From Syntrophobacterales bacterium (GTDB taxonomy: Bacteria; Desulfobacterota; Desulfobaccia; Desulfobaccales; 0-14-0-80-60-11): a DNA stretch of 46,106 bases. The position numbers and the translations under genes were made by a program. The first letter of the stretch is position 1; each line of letters begins with the position of its first letter. The notes under the pieces were generated by a model. It worked only from the letters and a program-made list of their open reading frames with translations, did no database searches and had not been told where the DNA came from. Positions 32,692 to 40,855 of the stretch are shown here, in pieces. Where the stretch lies: NCBI GenBank assembly GCA_023229795.1, contig JALNYP010000029.1, positions 1 to 46,106 of the forward strand. The letters are read 5' to 3'.

Positions 32692-33447
32692 TTATTTACT
32701 CCCATCCCGGTGCGCCGCGATGACAATCAGGGCGCAGGCTTCGGCATCGGACGCGGCATAATGGTGTTTCAGGGTAATACCCAGGTGATCGCAGACGTTA
32801 TGCAGCTTGGTGGGACGAAGGTTCCAGGTCTGGCGGGCCAGTTTCACCGTGCACCGAAAGGGAATTTTAGGAGGCGCCAACCCCGCCGCGGCACAGCAGG
32901 CCTGCAGCACCGACCGGTCGAAGGAGGCGTTATGGGCCGCCAGAAAGTCCACCTCCGTCAGGATCGGTCCCAAACCGGGCCATAATTCGCCGAAGGTCGG
33001 TTCCTGCGCCACGTCCTGCCAGGTAATGCCATGGATATGGGTAAAGGCGAATCTCCGGCGCGGCGGCCGGATGAGATGGTAAGCCCGTTGCACGATCCGG
33101 TGGTTTTCGACCCGCGCGATGCCCACCGCGCAGGCGCTGTCGGGGTAATAATCCGCGGTCTCGAAGTCGATGGCCGCAAAGGTCGGCCCCTGCGCCAGCT
33201 TCCCGAGCCGCTTGGCCAGCGTGGCCTTGCGGCCCGTGGCCGCCACCCCGCAGGCCTCGCACACCGCCCGCAGTTGGGCTTCGCTCAGGAAGGGCAGCAA
33301 GTTCTCGGCGGCAATCGACTCCTGGCCCAGGAGATGCCGCTCCATCGCCTCTTTGCTGCCAGCTTTGAGTTCCACGTCCAGAGCGCCGCAGACTTCCTGC
33401 AGCGCCTCAGGGCCTAAGAGAGCCAGAATGGCTGATTTAACCGGCAT
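32692..33447 (-). CDS. DEDD-family 3'-5' exonuclease with SAP-like N-terminal region
   Basis: 251 residues. Residues ~1-85 contain two short helical repeats; the second (LSEAQLRAVCEACGVAATG, then KATLAKRLGKL) looks like a SAP DNA-binding motif. Residues 90-250 are a DnaQ-like exonuclease: exo I AAIDFETADYY (Asp94, Glu96), HIHGITWQDV, exo II AAHNASFDRSVL and exo III HHYAASDAEACAL. That makes it a DEDDh nuclease, as in DNA polymerase III epsilon and RNase T. A repair or proofreading-related role is likely. It is convergent with the broken protease gene. Confidence 0.9.
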   Translation of the reverse strand: MPVKSAILALLGPEALQEVCGALDVELKAGSKEAMERHLLGQESIAAENLLPFLSEAQLRAVCEACGVAATGRKATLAKRLGKLAQGPTFAAIDFETADYYPDSACAVGIARVENHRIVQRAYHLIRPPRRRFAFTHIHGITWQDVAQEPTFGELWPGLGPILTEVDFLAAHNASFDRSVLQACCAAAGLAPPKIPFRCTVKLARQTWNLRPTKLHNVCDHLGITLKHHYAASDAEACALIVIAAHRDGSK

Positions 33448-33697
33448 GTCTCACCCGGGTATTTGCAGAATTTAACGCGGTACACGGCACGATCTTACCA
33501 CCGAATCTGCCGTCGCGCAAATCCGCCTGACCTCATGAAAGCATCGACAAAGCTAGAAAAATCTATTACAAGACTAAAGTGCGGATTATCTGGTAAAGTA
33601 GGAGGCAGCCGCTTTCCCCAACGATTTTTCTGAACAAGGTGCAACGCCGCCCGCGCCGGCGACACTGCAAACCCGATAGGAAGAAAGGACCCAGCTT

Positions 33698-34405
33698 ATG
33701 CACGAACACGCCTCGCCCCGCCAGGCTATCGAAACCATGATTCGCGGCAATGACCTCCCGGGGTTGTTGCGCCACGCCGAAAGCATCCACGGGCACCTCT
33801 GCCCCTTTCTTGCCCTGGGGGTCAAAGCAGGCCGCCATGCTATGGCCTATCTGGACCAGGAGAACACCGGCATGGAGGAGGTGGTGGCCATCGTGGAGTG
33901 CAACAATTGCTTCACCGACGGCATCCAGGTGATCACCGGCTGCACCTTCGGCAACAACGGCCTCATATACCAGGACCTGGGCAAGACCGCGGTCACCGTG
34001 GCCCGGCGCGTTGACGGCGCCGCGGTGCGCCTGGTGGTGCACCCCGACTTCCGGGAACACATGTTCAGCCGCTATCCCGCCGCGGGGCCGTTGTTCGAGA
34101 AAGTGGTCGTCCAGCACCAGGGCACTCCCGAGGACCTCCACCGCTTCCACCACCTGTGGGAAGGGGTGGCCCGGCGGGAACTGGAAGAGGTGCCCTTGGA
34201 GGAGCAGTTCCTCATCGAGACCCTCACCATCCGGCTGCCGTCTTATGCCCGGATTCTCGCCACTGAGATCTGCGCCCGTTGCGGCGAAGGGGTGATGGAG
34301 TCCCGCATCCGGATTCAGGCCGGCCAGAAGGTCTGCCTGGCCTGCGCCGGCGAAGAATATTTTCAGCTCACCGGCCAGGGCATCGGCTGCAGCCGGGAGG
34401 TCTAA
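33698..34405 (+). CDS. FmdE family protein with C-terminal zinc ribbon
   Basis: 235 residues. FmdE hallmarks: SIHGHLCPFLALGVKAG, VECNNCFTDGIQVITGCTFG and NNGLIYQDLGKTAVT. The C-terminus has a four-Cys ribbon (CARCGEGVMESR, CLACAGEEYF). FmdE was named from the molybdenum formylmethanofuran dehydrogenase operon of methanogens; its biochemical role is not settled, and it is common in sulfate reducers. No formylmethanofuran or formate dehydrogenase gene is nearby. AAAGGA lies upstream of the ATG. Confidence 0.93.
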   Translation: MHEHASPRQAIETMIRGNDLPGLLRHAESIHGHLCPFLALGVKAGRHAMAYLDQENTGMEEVVAIVECNNCFTDGIQVITGCTFGNNGLIYQDLGKTAVTVARRVDGAAVRLVVHPDFREHMFSRYPAAGPLFEKVVVQHQGTPEDLHRFHHLWEGVARRELEEVPLEEQFLIETLTIRLPSYARILATEICARCGEGVMESRIRIQAGQKVCLACAGEEYFQLTGQGIGCSREV

Positions 34406-34745
34406 AACCGGCGCCCCTTCCGCGCCGGGCGGCGCTGCCGCCTGGCGCGGGTTTGGTGATCAGGTTGCCTGCTATAATTATTGAGATGATTTAAAAATTA
34501 TATCCAATAACTTATTGTAATTTTTAATTCTTATCTACTTCTGCCATGTCTTCTTGTAATTCGCCACGCCCTATGGTATATATCCAGCGTTGCCCTTAGC
34601 GTGGCAGGCAGGCCCCTTACCTATCCGGCGGCCCGGTTGGGTCGCCGCCGGCTCTGTTCCTCTTCCGTCCCTCTGCTCCCGGGAGTTTCCTGACGCCTTT
34701 CTGCCCAAGCCAACCATAAGGAAGTCCGTGTACCTGGAGGAGTTT
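34406..34745. other. AT-rich intergenic region with a large inverted repeat
   Basis: No gene. TATAAT at 34473-34478 may be a promoter -10 (weak -35). At 34491-34527 TTAAAAATTA and TAATTTTTAA form a 10-bp stem with AATAA/TTATT nested inside. This could be an operator or mRNA hairpin upstream of the DUF4412 gene. Confidence 0.5.
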
Positions 34746-35339
34746 ATGGAGCCGACCTGGAGGAACCTCAGAAATTTTCTAGCCCTCTCCTGGGTGCTGT
34801 TGATCTTCGCCATGCCGGCCTGGGGCGCGGAATTTTCCGCCCTCATGGTGGTCAAGGATGGCTCCAACACCGTCCCGGGCAAGGTCTATGTCCGCAACGG
34901 CCTGATGCGCCAGGAATTCCGGGACGGGGGAGGCGAAACGGTAACCATTGTGCGCCCGGATAAAAAAGTGATCTGGGTGATCATCCCCCGCCAGCGCACC
35001 TACCTCGAGATGCCCCTGACCCAAAAGCTGCCCGGCCAGTTCATCCAGATTCCCCCCCAGGCCCTGCAAAGACACCCGGTAGGCAAAGACACGGTCAGCG
35101 GCTACGAGACCGAAAAGATCGCGGTCATGGTGCCCGGCGGCGGCGCCCTCGAAAGCCAGACCTACTGGGTGGCCCCCAAATTGGGCCTGCCGGTCAAAAT
35201 GGAGTGCCGGACCCGCAATTTCTGTCTCGAGTACCGCAGCATCAAGGAGGGAACGGTAAGTGACCGTCTCTTCGACCTCCCCCCGGGCTACCAAAAGCTG
35301 ACCACCCTGGCCGGCTTCGCCGACAAAATGGAGGAATAA
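34746..35339 (+). CDS. DUF4412-like exported protein
   Basis: 197 residues with a signal peptide (FLALSWVLLIFAMPAWGAEF, cleavage probably after AWG-A). The mature part is all-beta in character: FSALMVVKDGSNTVPGKVYV, RNGLMRQEF, TVTIVRPDKKVIWVIIPRQR, then YWVAPKLGLPVKMECRTRN. This is the pattern of DUF4412/LolA-like periplasmic proteins. A role in carrying or sensing outer envelope lipids would be a guess. GGAGGAG directly precedes ATG 34746. Confidence 0.82.
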   Translation: MEPTWRNLRNFLALSWVLLIFAMPAWGAEFSALMVVKDGSNTVPGKVYVRNGLMRQEFRDGGGETVTIVRPDKKVIWVIIPRQRTYLEMPLTQKLPGQFIQIPPQALQRHPVGKDTVSGYETEKIAVMVPGGGALESQTYWVAPKLGLPVKMECRTRNFCLEYRSIKEGTVSDRLFDLPPGYQKLTTLAGFADKMEE

Positions 35340-35511
35340 CCCCGCCGGCTTGATCGCCAGCGGTAGAGCGGGCGTCCCCGCAGTGGGGCAGGCCTCCGTG
35401 CCTGCCATCCTCAACCTCAAGATGCCGCCCCTCTAATTGACACCCTCCCCCTCCAGCCTTAACTTCACTCCTAAAGCCTGATAACCCAACGCCTCCAAGG
35501 AGGGCCCCGCC

Positions 35512-35649
35512 ATGATGATTCACGTCTATCTGGGTCCGGTCATCGCCCTGATTGCCGGAATTTTAATCCTGGTGCAACCCCGGCTCTTGAGCACTATCGT
35601 CGCCCTCTACTTGATTATCATCGGCATCTTGGGTCTTATCCCTCATTAG
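35512..35649 (+). CDS. DUF3096 family small membrane protein (45 aa)
   Basis: Starts MMIHVYLGPVIALIAGIL, continues ILVQPRLLSTIVALYLII and ends GILGLIPH. Two short hydrophobic segments with a conserved Pro-Arg-Leu-Leu turn match DUF3096. AGGAGGG lies 9 bases before the ATG. Function unknown. It converges with the ABC permease gene ending at 35662. Confidence 0.85.
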   Translation: MMIHVYLGPVIALIAGILILVQPRLLSTIVALYLIIIGILGLIPH

Positions 35650-35661
35650 GGATGAAGGCCG

Positions 35662-36828
35662 TCACGCCGCCCGCAGGGCCTCGAGCAAGGGCAGGCGGGC
35701 CGCCTTGAGCGCGGGCAAAAAGCCCCCCACCAAGCCCATGCCCACGCCGAAGAGCAGGCTCTTCACCAGAATTCCCGGAGTCAAGGCGAACTTGAAGGAG
35801 AGTTCGGCAAAGCTCGACCAGTTGAGAGTGGACAGGGTAATGAAGTTCAACAGCGCCGCCGGCACCAGGGCCAGCCCCCAGCCCAGGAACCCCAGGAGCA
35901 TGGATTCCAGGAGAAAGGCCGCCAGGATGTGATGCCGCTTGAACCCCAGGGCTCTTAAGGTGCCGATCTCCGAGACCCGGGCCCCCACCTGGGCGTACAT
36001 GGTGACCATGGCCCCCAGGATGGCCCCGATCCCGAAAATGCCGGTGAGAGCCAGCCCCAGGAGGCGGATGAAGGTGGCCAGCCGCTTGGACTGGTTCTCG
36101 TAGAACTGCACCTCCCTCAGCACCTGCACCGGCAGGCGGGGGTCGCTCTCCAGGCGGGCTTTCAGCGCCTCGAAGGCCCCGGGGTCCCGCAGGCGCAGGA
36201 TCACCGAAGAGAACCCCGTGCGCCGAAAGGCCGCCAGCAGGGTTTCCACGTCCGCCCAAAGCTCCGAAGCAAAACCGGTATTCCCCGCCTCCAGGATGCC
36301 CACCACCCGCCACTCCCGCATGGCGAAGCGCATCGTTTCCCCCAGCCCGGCCCCCTGATAACGCTTGGCAATCTGGGACCCGGCCACGATCTCGTTGGAG
36401 CCGGGTTTTAAAAACCGCCCGGCGCCGATCCGCACCTCTCGCCGCAATTCCGGAGACCCGGGCTGCACCCCCCGGATGATGACGTTGCCCGGCATGCCGC
36501 TGCCCCGCCGGGGCAGATTGATGAGCACGATGGCCTCAGCCGCGGCCATTTGCCGCCCCTCCTGATCCACGGCCGCTTCCGGCTGGGCCAGGATGATCCC
36601 GGCCTGAGTCCGGTCAATGGCGCTCTGCACCTCGGATTCGGACCCGGCCCTGAGCACCACCACGTTGTCGAAGGAGCCCGTGGCCACCAAGGTGCGCCGC
36701 AGCCCCTCGGAGAGCATGAGCACCGCGGCGAACACAAAGACCACCAGCGCCATGCCCAGCGCGGTGAGAAACGTGGTCAGCCGCCGGGCCAGGAGATTGC
36801 GGTAGCTATAGGAGAGCGGAATGGGCAT
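35662..36828 (-). CDS. FtsX-family ABC transporter permease (MacB/DevC type)
   Basis: 388 residues with four membrane helices: one near residues 20-43 (FLTALGMALVVFVFAAVLML), a large periplasmic domain (45-265), and three at the C-terminus. SEIGTLRALGFKRHHILAAF is the typical FtsX cytoplasmic loop. It should pair with a LolD-like ATPase and a HlyD-type adaptor for export or lipid handling; those genes are at 43234-45161. A degraded second copy of its first ~62 codons lies at 38239-38425, separated by a wall-hydrolase gene. Confidence 0.92.
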   Translation of the reverse strand: MPIPLSYSYRNLLARRLTTFLTALGMALVVFVFAAVLMLSEGLRRTLVATGSFDNVVVLRAGSESEVQSAIDRTQAGIILAQPEAAVDQEGRQMAAAEAIVLINLPRRGSGMPGNVIIRGVQPGSPELRREVRIGAGRFLKPGSNEIVAGSQIAKRYQGAGLGETMRFAMREWRVVGILEAGNTGFASELWADVETLLAAFRRTGFSSVILRLRDPGAFEALKARLESDPRLPVQVLREVQFYENQSKRLATFIRLLGLALTGIFGIGAILGAMVTMYAQVGARVSEIGTLRALGFKRHHILAAFLLESMLLGFLGWGLALVPAALLNFITLSTLNWSSFAELSFKFALTPGILVKSLLFGVGMGLVGGFLPALKAARLPLLEALRAA

Positions 36829-36926
36829 GACGGCTCATTAGTGATCTTGCCACCGGATTGATTATCATAGAACCCCTGACCGACAACGCTGCCTCGATAC
36901 TGACCTTTGAGAGTTACCCAGCCGGT

Positions 36927-38126
36927 TCAACCGGCCTCCAGGAATTTTTCCGCCAGGGCGGCGATTTCCTCAGCCCGGTCCAAGGCATTGATGCAGCGCC
37001 GGGCATTAATGAAATCGGTCTTGCCCGCCCTGATATAATCCGTAATCTTTTTGCCGGTGAAGGCCCCGGTCTTGAACCCATGCACCAGGATGAACAACGC
37101 GGTTTGAGGCTCCAGGGCCAAATCGGGGTTCTTCACCAGCTCGATACCCAGAATGTCCGAATACTTGCGGTAGTTGTCCTCCCAGGTAAGCTGCACGTAA
37201 CCCCGCCCGTAATAGGGATAGTAACGGAGATTGCACCGGCGCCATTCCTCGTCCTGCCAATACGCCTCCCGGACCGGTTCGAAGGTATGGCCCGTCTCCC
37301 AATCCGTTGTGGCCAGCACATAGGCGATCTGTGCCGGCAAGCCGATCCCCTGTTTCCGGCACTCGGCTTTGATAGCCGCGCTCGTGCCTTTCTTGGTGGT
37401 AAAATTATTTACCGCCGCGGGCACCTCGCCCGGCGCCGCCTGGACCTGACCGGGCGGCCGCTGAAACCCTGCCACGTTTTCCAAGGGATACGCGGTTTCG
37501 GTGACCGCGTTGCTCTGGTTGCCGCCGATCACCCGAACCTGATCGTCCTCCAGGGCCAGGAAATAGGCCACATGATGGCTCCCGTCATTCCACTCAAAAA
37601 CTACCACATCGCCCTTTCTCGGCGTCTCCACCGCACGCCCGAAACCCAGCCAGTCCTTGGCCCGGGCCGAGCGCAGGCCCTTGACGCCATTCAGAAAAAG
37701 TCCGGCATTAATAAAGACCGCACACCAGGCGGTGGCGTCGTGCCAGTACTCTTTCGGCAAGGTGGTCAGCTCAAACCAGGAAATTATTTCGGGGTTGTCT
37801 CCGGCTCCCGGCACTTCCTTGACGCCCAATTGCTTCTTAGCCCAGAAAATCCAGGCCGGATCGCCGGTCAAGGGGGCCGGCGCCGGTTCCGGGGGCCTCG
37901 GTTCTGCCGGCTTCGCTTCTTCCACCGGGGCCTTCTGGAGATACTTACCGGACACCCACCCGATGGTGTCGTCTTCCAAGATAATAGGCACCCAGCCCTC
38001 GGTGTCGGGAGAGATGATCTTCTCCCCGTGGGGGACGCTGCCCAGGCGCTCATAATCGGTTCCCGGACCGGACCGGATATTGAGCTCGTTGCTGGCGGTT
38101 ACCAAGTAAAACTTATCCTTGCTCAT
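36927..38126 (-). CDS. SH3b-CHAP/TIGR02594-like-GH19 cell-wall hydrolase
   Basis: 399 residues without a signal peptide. Residues 1-65 are a bacterial SH3 domain (LNIRSGPGTDYERLGSVP, GWVSGKYLQ). After a Pro/Glu linker, residues ~85-220 form a CHAP/NlpC-like amidase (Cys in HDATAWCAVFINAGL, His in DGSHHVAYFLALED), as in TIGR02594 proteins. Residues ~235-399 are a GH19 chitinase/lysozyme-like domain (ATTDWETGHTFEPVREAYW, YYGRGYVQLTWEDNYRKYS, KNPDLALEPQTALFI). It should cut peptidoglycan peptides and glycan. Lack of a secretion signal suggests a phage-type endolysin or an effector exported by another route. GAGGAG precedes the ATG. The gene is bracketed by a 187-bp direct repeat of permease sequence. 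Confidence 0.88.
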   Translation of the reverse strand: MSKDKFYLVTASNELNIRSGPGTDYERLGSVPHGEKIISPDTEGWVPIILEDDTIGWVSGKYLQKAPVEEAKPAEPRPPEPAPAPLTGDPAWIFWAKKQLGVKEVPGAGDNPEIISWFELTTLPKEYWHDATAWCAVFINAGLFLNGVKGLRSARAKDWLGFGRAVETPRKGDVVVFEWNDGSHHVAYFLALEDDQVRVIGGNQSNAVTETAYPLENVAGFQRPPGQVQAAPGEVPAAVNNFTTKKGTSAAIKAECRKQGIGLPAQIAYVLATTDWETGHTFEPVREAYWQDEEWRRCNLRYYPYYGRGYVQLTWEDNYRKYSDILGIELVKNPDLALEPQTALFILVHGFKTGAFTGKKITDYIRAGKTDFINARRCINALDRAEEIAALAEKFLEAG

Positions 38127-38238
38127 GGCTCAATCTCCTCGCATCAAAAGGTTTTCTGCCTGAGCATATTCATTCCATAAAACTGGGTCTATTGACACTT
38201 CAATTAGGAAATTTGTCCCAACTTTTCTTCACCTCAAG

Positions 38239-38425
38239 GACCCGGCCCTGAGCACCTCCACGTTGTCATAGGACCTGTAGCCGCCAGGGTGCGCCGCAGG
38301 CCCTCGGAGAGCATGAGCACCGCGGCGAACACAAAGACCACCAACGCCATGCCGAGGGCGGTGAGAAACGTGGTCAGCCGCCGGGCCAGGAGATTGCGAT
38401 AGCTATAGGAGAGGGGAATGGGCAT
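38239..38425 (-). pseudogene. truncated duplicate of the FtsX permease 5' end
   Basis: It is about 90% identical in DNA to 36641-36828, the first ~62 codons of the permease, and begins with the same start region. Reading from 38425 the protein matches through LSEGLRRTLAATG, then small deletions shift the frame and it ends. It forms a direct repeat with the intact copy around the wall-hydrolase gene. Confidence 0.92.
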
Positions 38426-38639
38426 TAGGGTTTATCAGGGAAATTATTTGATATTATAATAAATGTTGGAAGGCGGTTTCATTAACCTTCCCCCAAAAGT
38501 TAATCATCCAAGATCCTGCCCGCTGCACCCTTCCTTGACAGCCTGACCTTTCTTGTGGCAATGTGACACCAGAGGAGGAAGGGAAAATGTTTAACCTTGG
38601 ACTGCCGGTTCATCAGCTCCCAGGGTAGGTAATTGTTTG

Positions 38640-38658
38640 AAATATCAAATTGATATTT
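38640..38658 (+). promoter_or_regulatory. perfect palindrome upstream of the AT-rich cassette
   Basis: AAATATCA, AAT, TGATATTT: a perfect 8-bp inverted repeat 22 bases before the ATG at 38681, just after TTGTTT (38633-38638), with TTTATT at 38656-38661 as possible -10. It looks like an operator over a promoter. Confidence 0.5.
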
Positions 38659-38680
38659 ATTTAATAAAAGGCACAAAATA

Positions 38681-39223
38681 ATGAAAGATACTTTTGTAAA
38701 TCTGTTATATGAGAGTCTTCTAAAAATAAAGATTTTTCCGAGTTTTTTAATAACTGTCACTCTTTCAATTATATTATGGACATTTAAGCCTGATGTAAAA
38801 CTTTCAATAGTAATTATCTTGCCAATAATTTTAATCCTTCTATTATTAATAGCTACTTTATTTATTGCTGCATATGACAGTCATCATAGAGGTAAACACA
38901 TTTTACCTAGAGTAATTCTAGGCCGGGAATCATCGTCAAGAATTCTCTGTGTTCTTGAACCATCACCACTATTCTCCCATGATACCTTAGTTTCTTTTTA
39001 TTTCAATGAAGGCTTTGAACAATTAATAGGGTTTGGAAGAGTTATAAATGTGCAACAAGATGGCAAGATACAAGTTATTCTAATAAAATCATTCGAAGAA
39101 TACGTCGACATAATTACAAAAATGAGTAAGAATGATTCGACAATTTTGACCAAAATAATTGTCAAACCTACTGTACCAAAAGCATATATCGATCCTTATC
39201 TTGAGGAGATAAAAAATGATTGA
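38681..39223 (+). CDS. AT-rich cassette gene 1: two-helix membrane protein with soluble domain
   Basis: 180 residues, no family recognised. Two hydrophobic helices (about 19-37, FPSFLITVTLSIILWTF, and 41-66, LSIVIILPIILILLLLIATL) are followed by a basic HHRGKHILPR segment. A ~110-residue domain with beta character comes next: RILCVLEPSPLFSHDTLVSF and LIGFGRVINVQQDGKIQVIL. GC content is far below the surroundings (roughly 30%), showing recent transfer. It ends with GAGGAG serving the next gene and overlaps it by 8 bases, so the two products are made together. It sits on the opposite strand inside a fragmented ABC exporter locus. Function unknown. Confidence 0.85.
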   Translation: MKDTFVNLLYESLLKIKIFPSFLITVTLSIILWTFKPDVKLSIVIILPIILILLLLIATLFIAAYDSHHRGKHILPRVILGRESSSRILCVLEPSPLFSHDTLVSFYFNEGFEQLIGFGRVINVQQDGKIQVILIKSFEEYVDIITKMSKNDSTILTKIIVKPTVPKAYIDPYLEEIKND

Positions 39224-39560
39224 AAAATTAAATATATCTGATCATAATATTTATCTCGCGACTGTAGTTAAGATAATTGATAGTCGCAAATTAGTCATCA
39301 ACAGAGGCGAACGCGATGGCATAAAATATGGGCAAAGATTTATAATATACCATGTAGAAGAAGAACCAATTATAGATCCAATAACTAATGAATCCCTAGG
39401 ACATTTAGAAATAGTTAAAGGCACTGGCAAGGTTTTTCATATACAAGAAAGAATATCTATCATTGAATCTGATATGCATAAAACAAATCTTATCGGATTC
39501 CCTATAGATTATTTATCTTTTGATAATCCTGAAATAGGAGATAAGGCCAAGCCAATATAA
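39216..39560 (+). CDS. AT-rich cassette gene 2: small soluble beta-domain protein
   Basis: 114 residues without signal or membrane helix. VVKIIDSRKLVINRGERDG, IKYGQRFIIYHVEEEPIIDP and LEIVKGTGKVFHIQERISII resemble the small beta-barrel repeats at the C-terminus of FlgT-like proteins ('V-N-x-G-x-x-D-G-x-x-x-G-x-x-F-x-V-y'), but no flagellar genes are near. The ATG overlaps the end of gene 1 by 8 bases and GAGGAG lies 7 bases upstream. Similar low GC. Probably a cytoplasmic partner of the gene 1 membrane protein. Function unknown. Confidence 0.85.
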   Translation: MIEKLNISDHNIYLATVVKIIDSRKLVINRGERDGIKYGQRFIIYHVEEEPIIDPITNESLGHLEIVKGTGKVFHIQERISIIESDMHKTNLIGFPIDYLSFDNPEIGDKAKPI

Positions 39561-39611
39561 TTTTAAGAATGGTTCTCAGCCCACATACAGGGGCTGGGAG
39601 GGGATTTTGAG

Positions 39612-39646
39612 GGGAGGGTGGGGGAATTGCTTTCCCCCGCCCTCCC
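39612..39646. terminator. hairpin between convergent genes
   Basis: A 15-bp stem with one wobble position (GGGAGGGTGGGGGAA with TTCCCCCGCCCTCCC), 5-base loop, between the converging cassette gene 2 and FtsX permease. It lacks a clear T-run, but position and strength suggest a bidirectional transcription stop. A second small stem (CAGCCC/GGGCTG) lies at 39578-39597. Confidence 0.5.
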
Positions 39647-39652
39647 TCCAAA

Positions 39653-40804
39653 TCACCCCACCTTCCTGAGCGCCGCCGCAATCTGCACCCGCGCCGCCTG
39701 CCAGGCCGGCACGATCCCGGCCAGCACCCCCACCGCCAGGGCCACTGCCAGCCCCAGCGCCGCGGTAGTCCGGCTCACGTCCAGGCCCGGGAAATACTGG
39801 GTCACCTCCGGCGGAAAGAGTTTCACCGCGGGAAAGCTCACAGCCAGGCCCAAGAGGCCCCCCAGCAGGGCCAGGGTCAACGACTCCCCCAGGATGAGGG
39901 CCGTCAGGTGGCGGGCCTTGAAGCCCATGGTCTTGAGCGCCGCGTACTCCCCCAGGCGCTCCCGGGCGTTCATGGCCATGGTGTTGGCCAGGACCACCAG
40001 GATCACCCCGATGACCACCCAGGACACCACCTGGATGGCCACCAGGATGGCGGAGGTCATCTCGACGAAGCCCAATTGAAACGCGGCCTCGGTCTCCGTC
40101 AGGGTCTCCGCCAGGGAGTTCTTGAACGCCGCGTCGACCCTGGCGGCCACCGGCGCGGCCAGCTCCGGCCGGGCCACCTGCACCAGGAACCACCCCACCT
40201 TGTCGGCTGTCTCCGGAGCGGTTTTCTTCAAGGTCTCATTCAGGTAATCCCAATGGAAGAACAACTGGGTCTCGTCGGTGTTGGGATACTGCCCCGTATA
40301 AATACCCCGCAGTACCAGACGGTATTCCCCCGGGAAATAAGTACCCGTAAGCACAATGGCGTCCCCCAGGCGCCAGCCGTACCGCGCCGCCAGCTTGCGC
40401 CCGGCCACCGCGCCCCGGCGATCCCGGACCAGGGCCAGCTTCTGGTCCTCGGGAATCAGATATTCCGGATAGGCGTCGAGATAGGCGGGCAGCGACGCCG
40501 CGAACTGCGGGAAGAAGTGCTTTTTGTCGATATAGATGCCTTCGAACCAATAGGCGTAGCCCACCCGGACGATGCCGGGTACCGCCTGGATCTTGGCCAG
40601 ATGGGACAGCGGCAGGGGGAACATCAGGGACACCGAGTTCCTCGTTACCAGGCGCACCGGCGAGGACAGATCCACCCCGGCATACCAGGCGCCCACCACC
40701 GTGCGCAACAGGCAGAAGGCCAATACCGCCACCGCCATCCCTAAGATGGTCAGGGCAGCCCGCAAGGGGTGCCGAATCGTATTGCGCCAGGTGAGTTTCA
40801 ACAC
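39653..40804 (-). CDS. FtsX-family ABC transporter permease, second copy
   Basis: 383 residues from GTG 40804, which matches the GTG start of its neighbour; an in-frame GTG at 40825 adds seven residues. Helix 1 is ALTILGMAVAVLAFCLLRTV, the large periplasmic domain is about 45-260, and the FtsX region is SWVVIGVILVVLANTMAM then ERLGEYAALKTMGFKARHL. It ends with PAWQAARVQIAAALRKVG. It is a paralogue of the next gene (40856-42007), with long stretches nearly identical, so the pair arose by tandem duplication. DevC/MacB-like exporters work with the HlyD-type adaptor and ATPase at 43234-45161. Confidence 0.92.
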   Translation of the reverse strand: MLKLTWRNTIRHPLRAALTILGMAVAVLAFCLLRTVVGAWYAGVDLSSPVRLVTRNSVSLMFPLPLSHLAKIQAVPGIVRVGYAYWFEGIYIDKKHFFPQFAASLPAYLDAYPEYLIPEDQKLALVRDRRGAVAGRKLAARYGWRLGDAIVLTGTYFPGEYRLVLRGIYTGQYPNTDETQLFFHWDYLNETLKKTAPETADKVGWFLVQVARPELAAPVAARVDAAFKNSLAETLTETEAAFQLGFVEMTSAILVAIQVVSWVVIGVILVVLANTMAMNARERLGEYAALKTMGFKARHLTALILGESLTLALLGGLLGLAVSFPAVKLFPPEVTQYFPGLDVSRTTAALGLAVALAVGVLAGIVPAWQAARVQIAAALRKVG

Positions 40805-40855
40805 GGCTTTGGGTTCTGGAACCACCAGCTAATTGCTAATTGCTAACCGCTAAAC

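Noticed and set aside
33698..34405. Formylmethanofuran dehydrogenase operon
   Set aside because: Only an FmdE-family protein is present; no Fmd/Fwd subunit genes lie nearby.
36927..39560. A prophage remnant
   Set aside because: The lysin-like gene and AT-rich pair are not accompanied by capsid, tail, integrase, terminase or attachment-site features.
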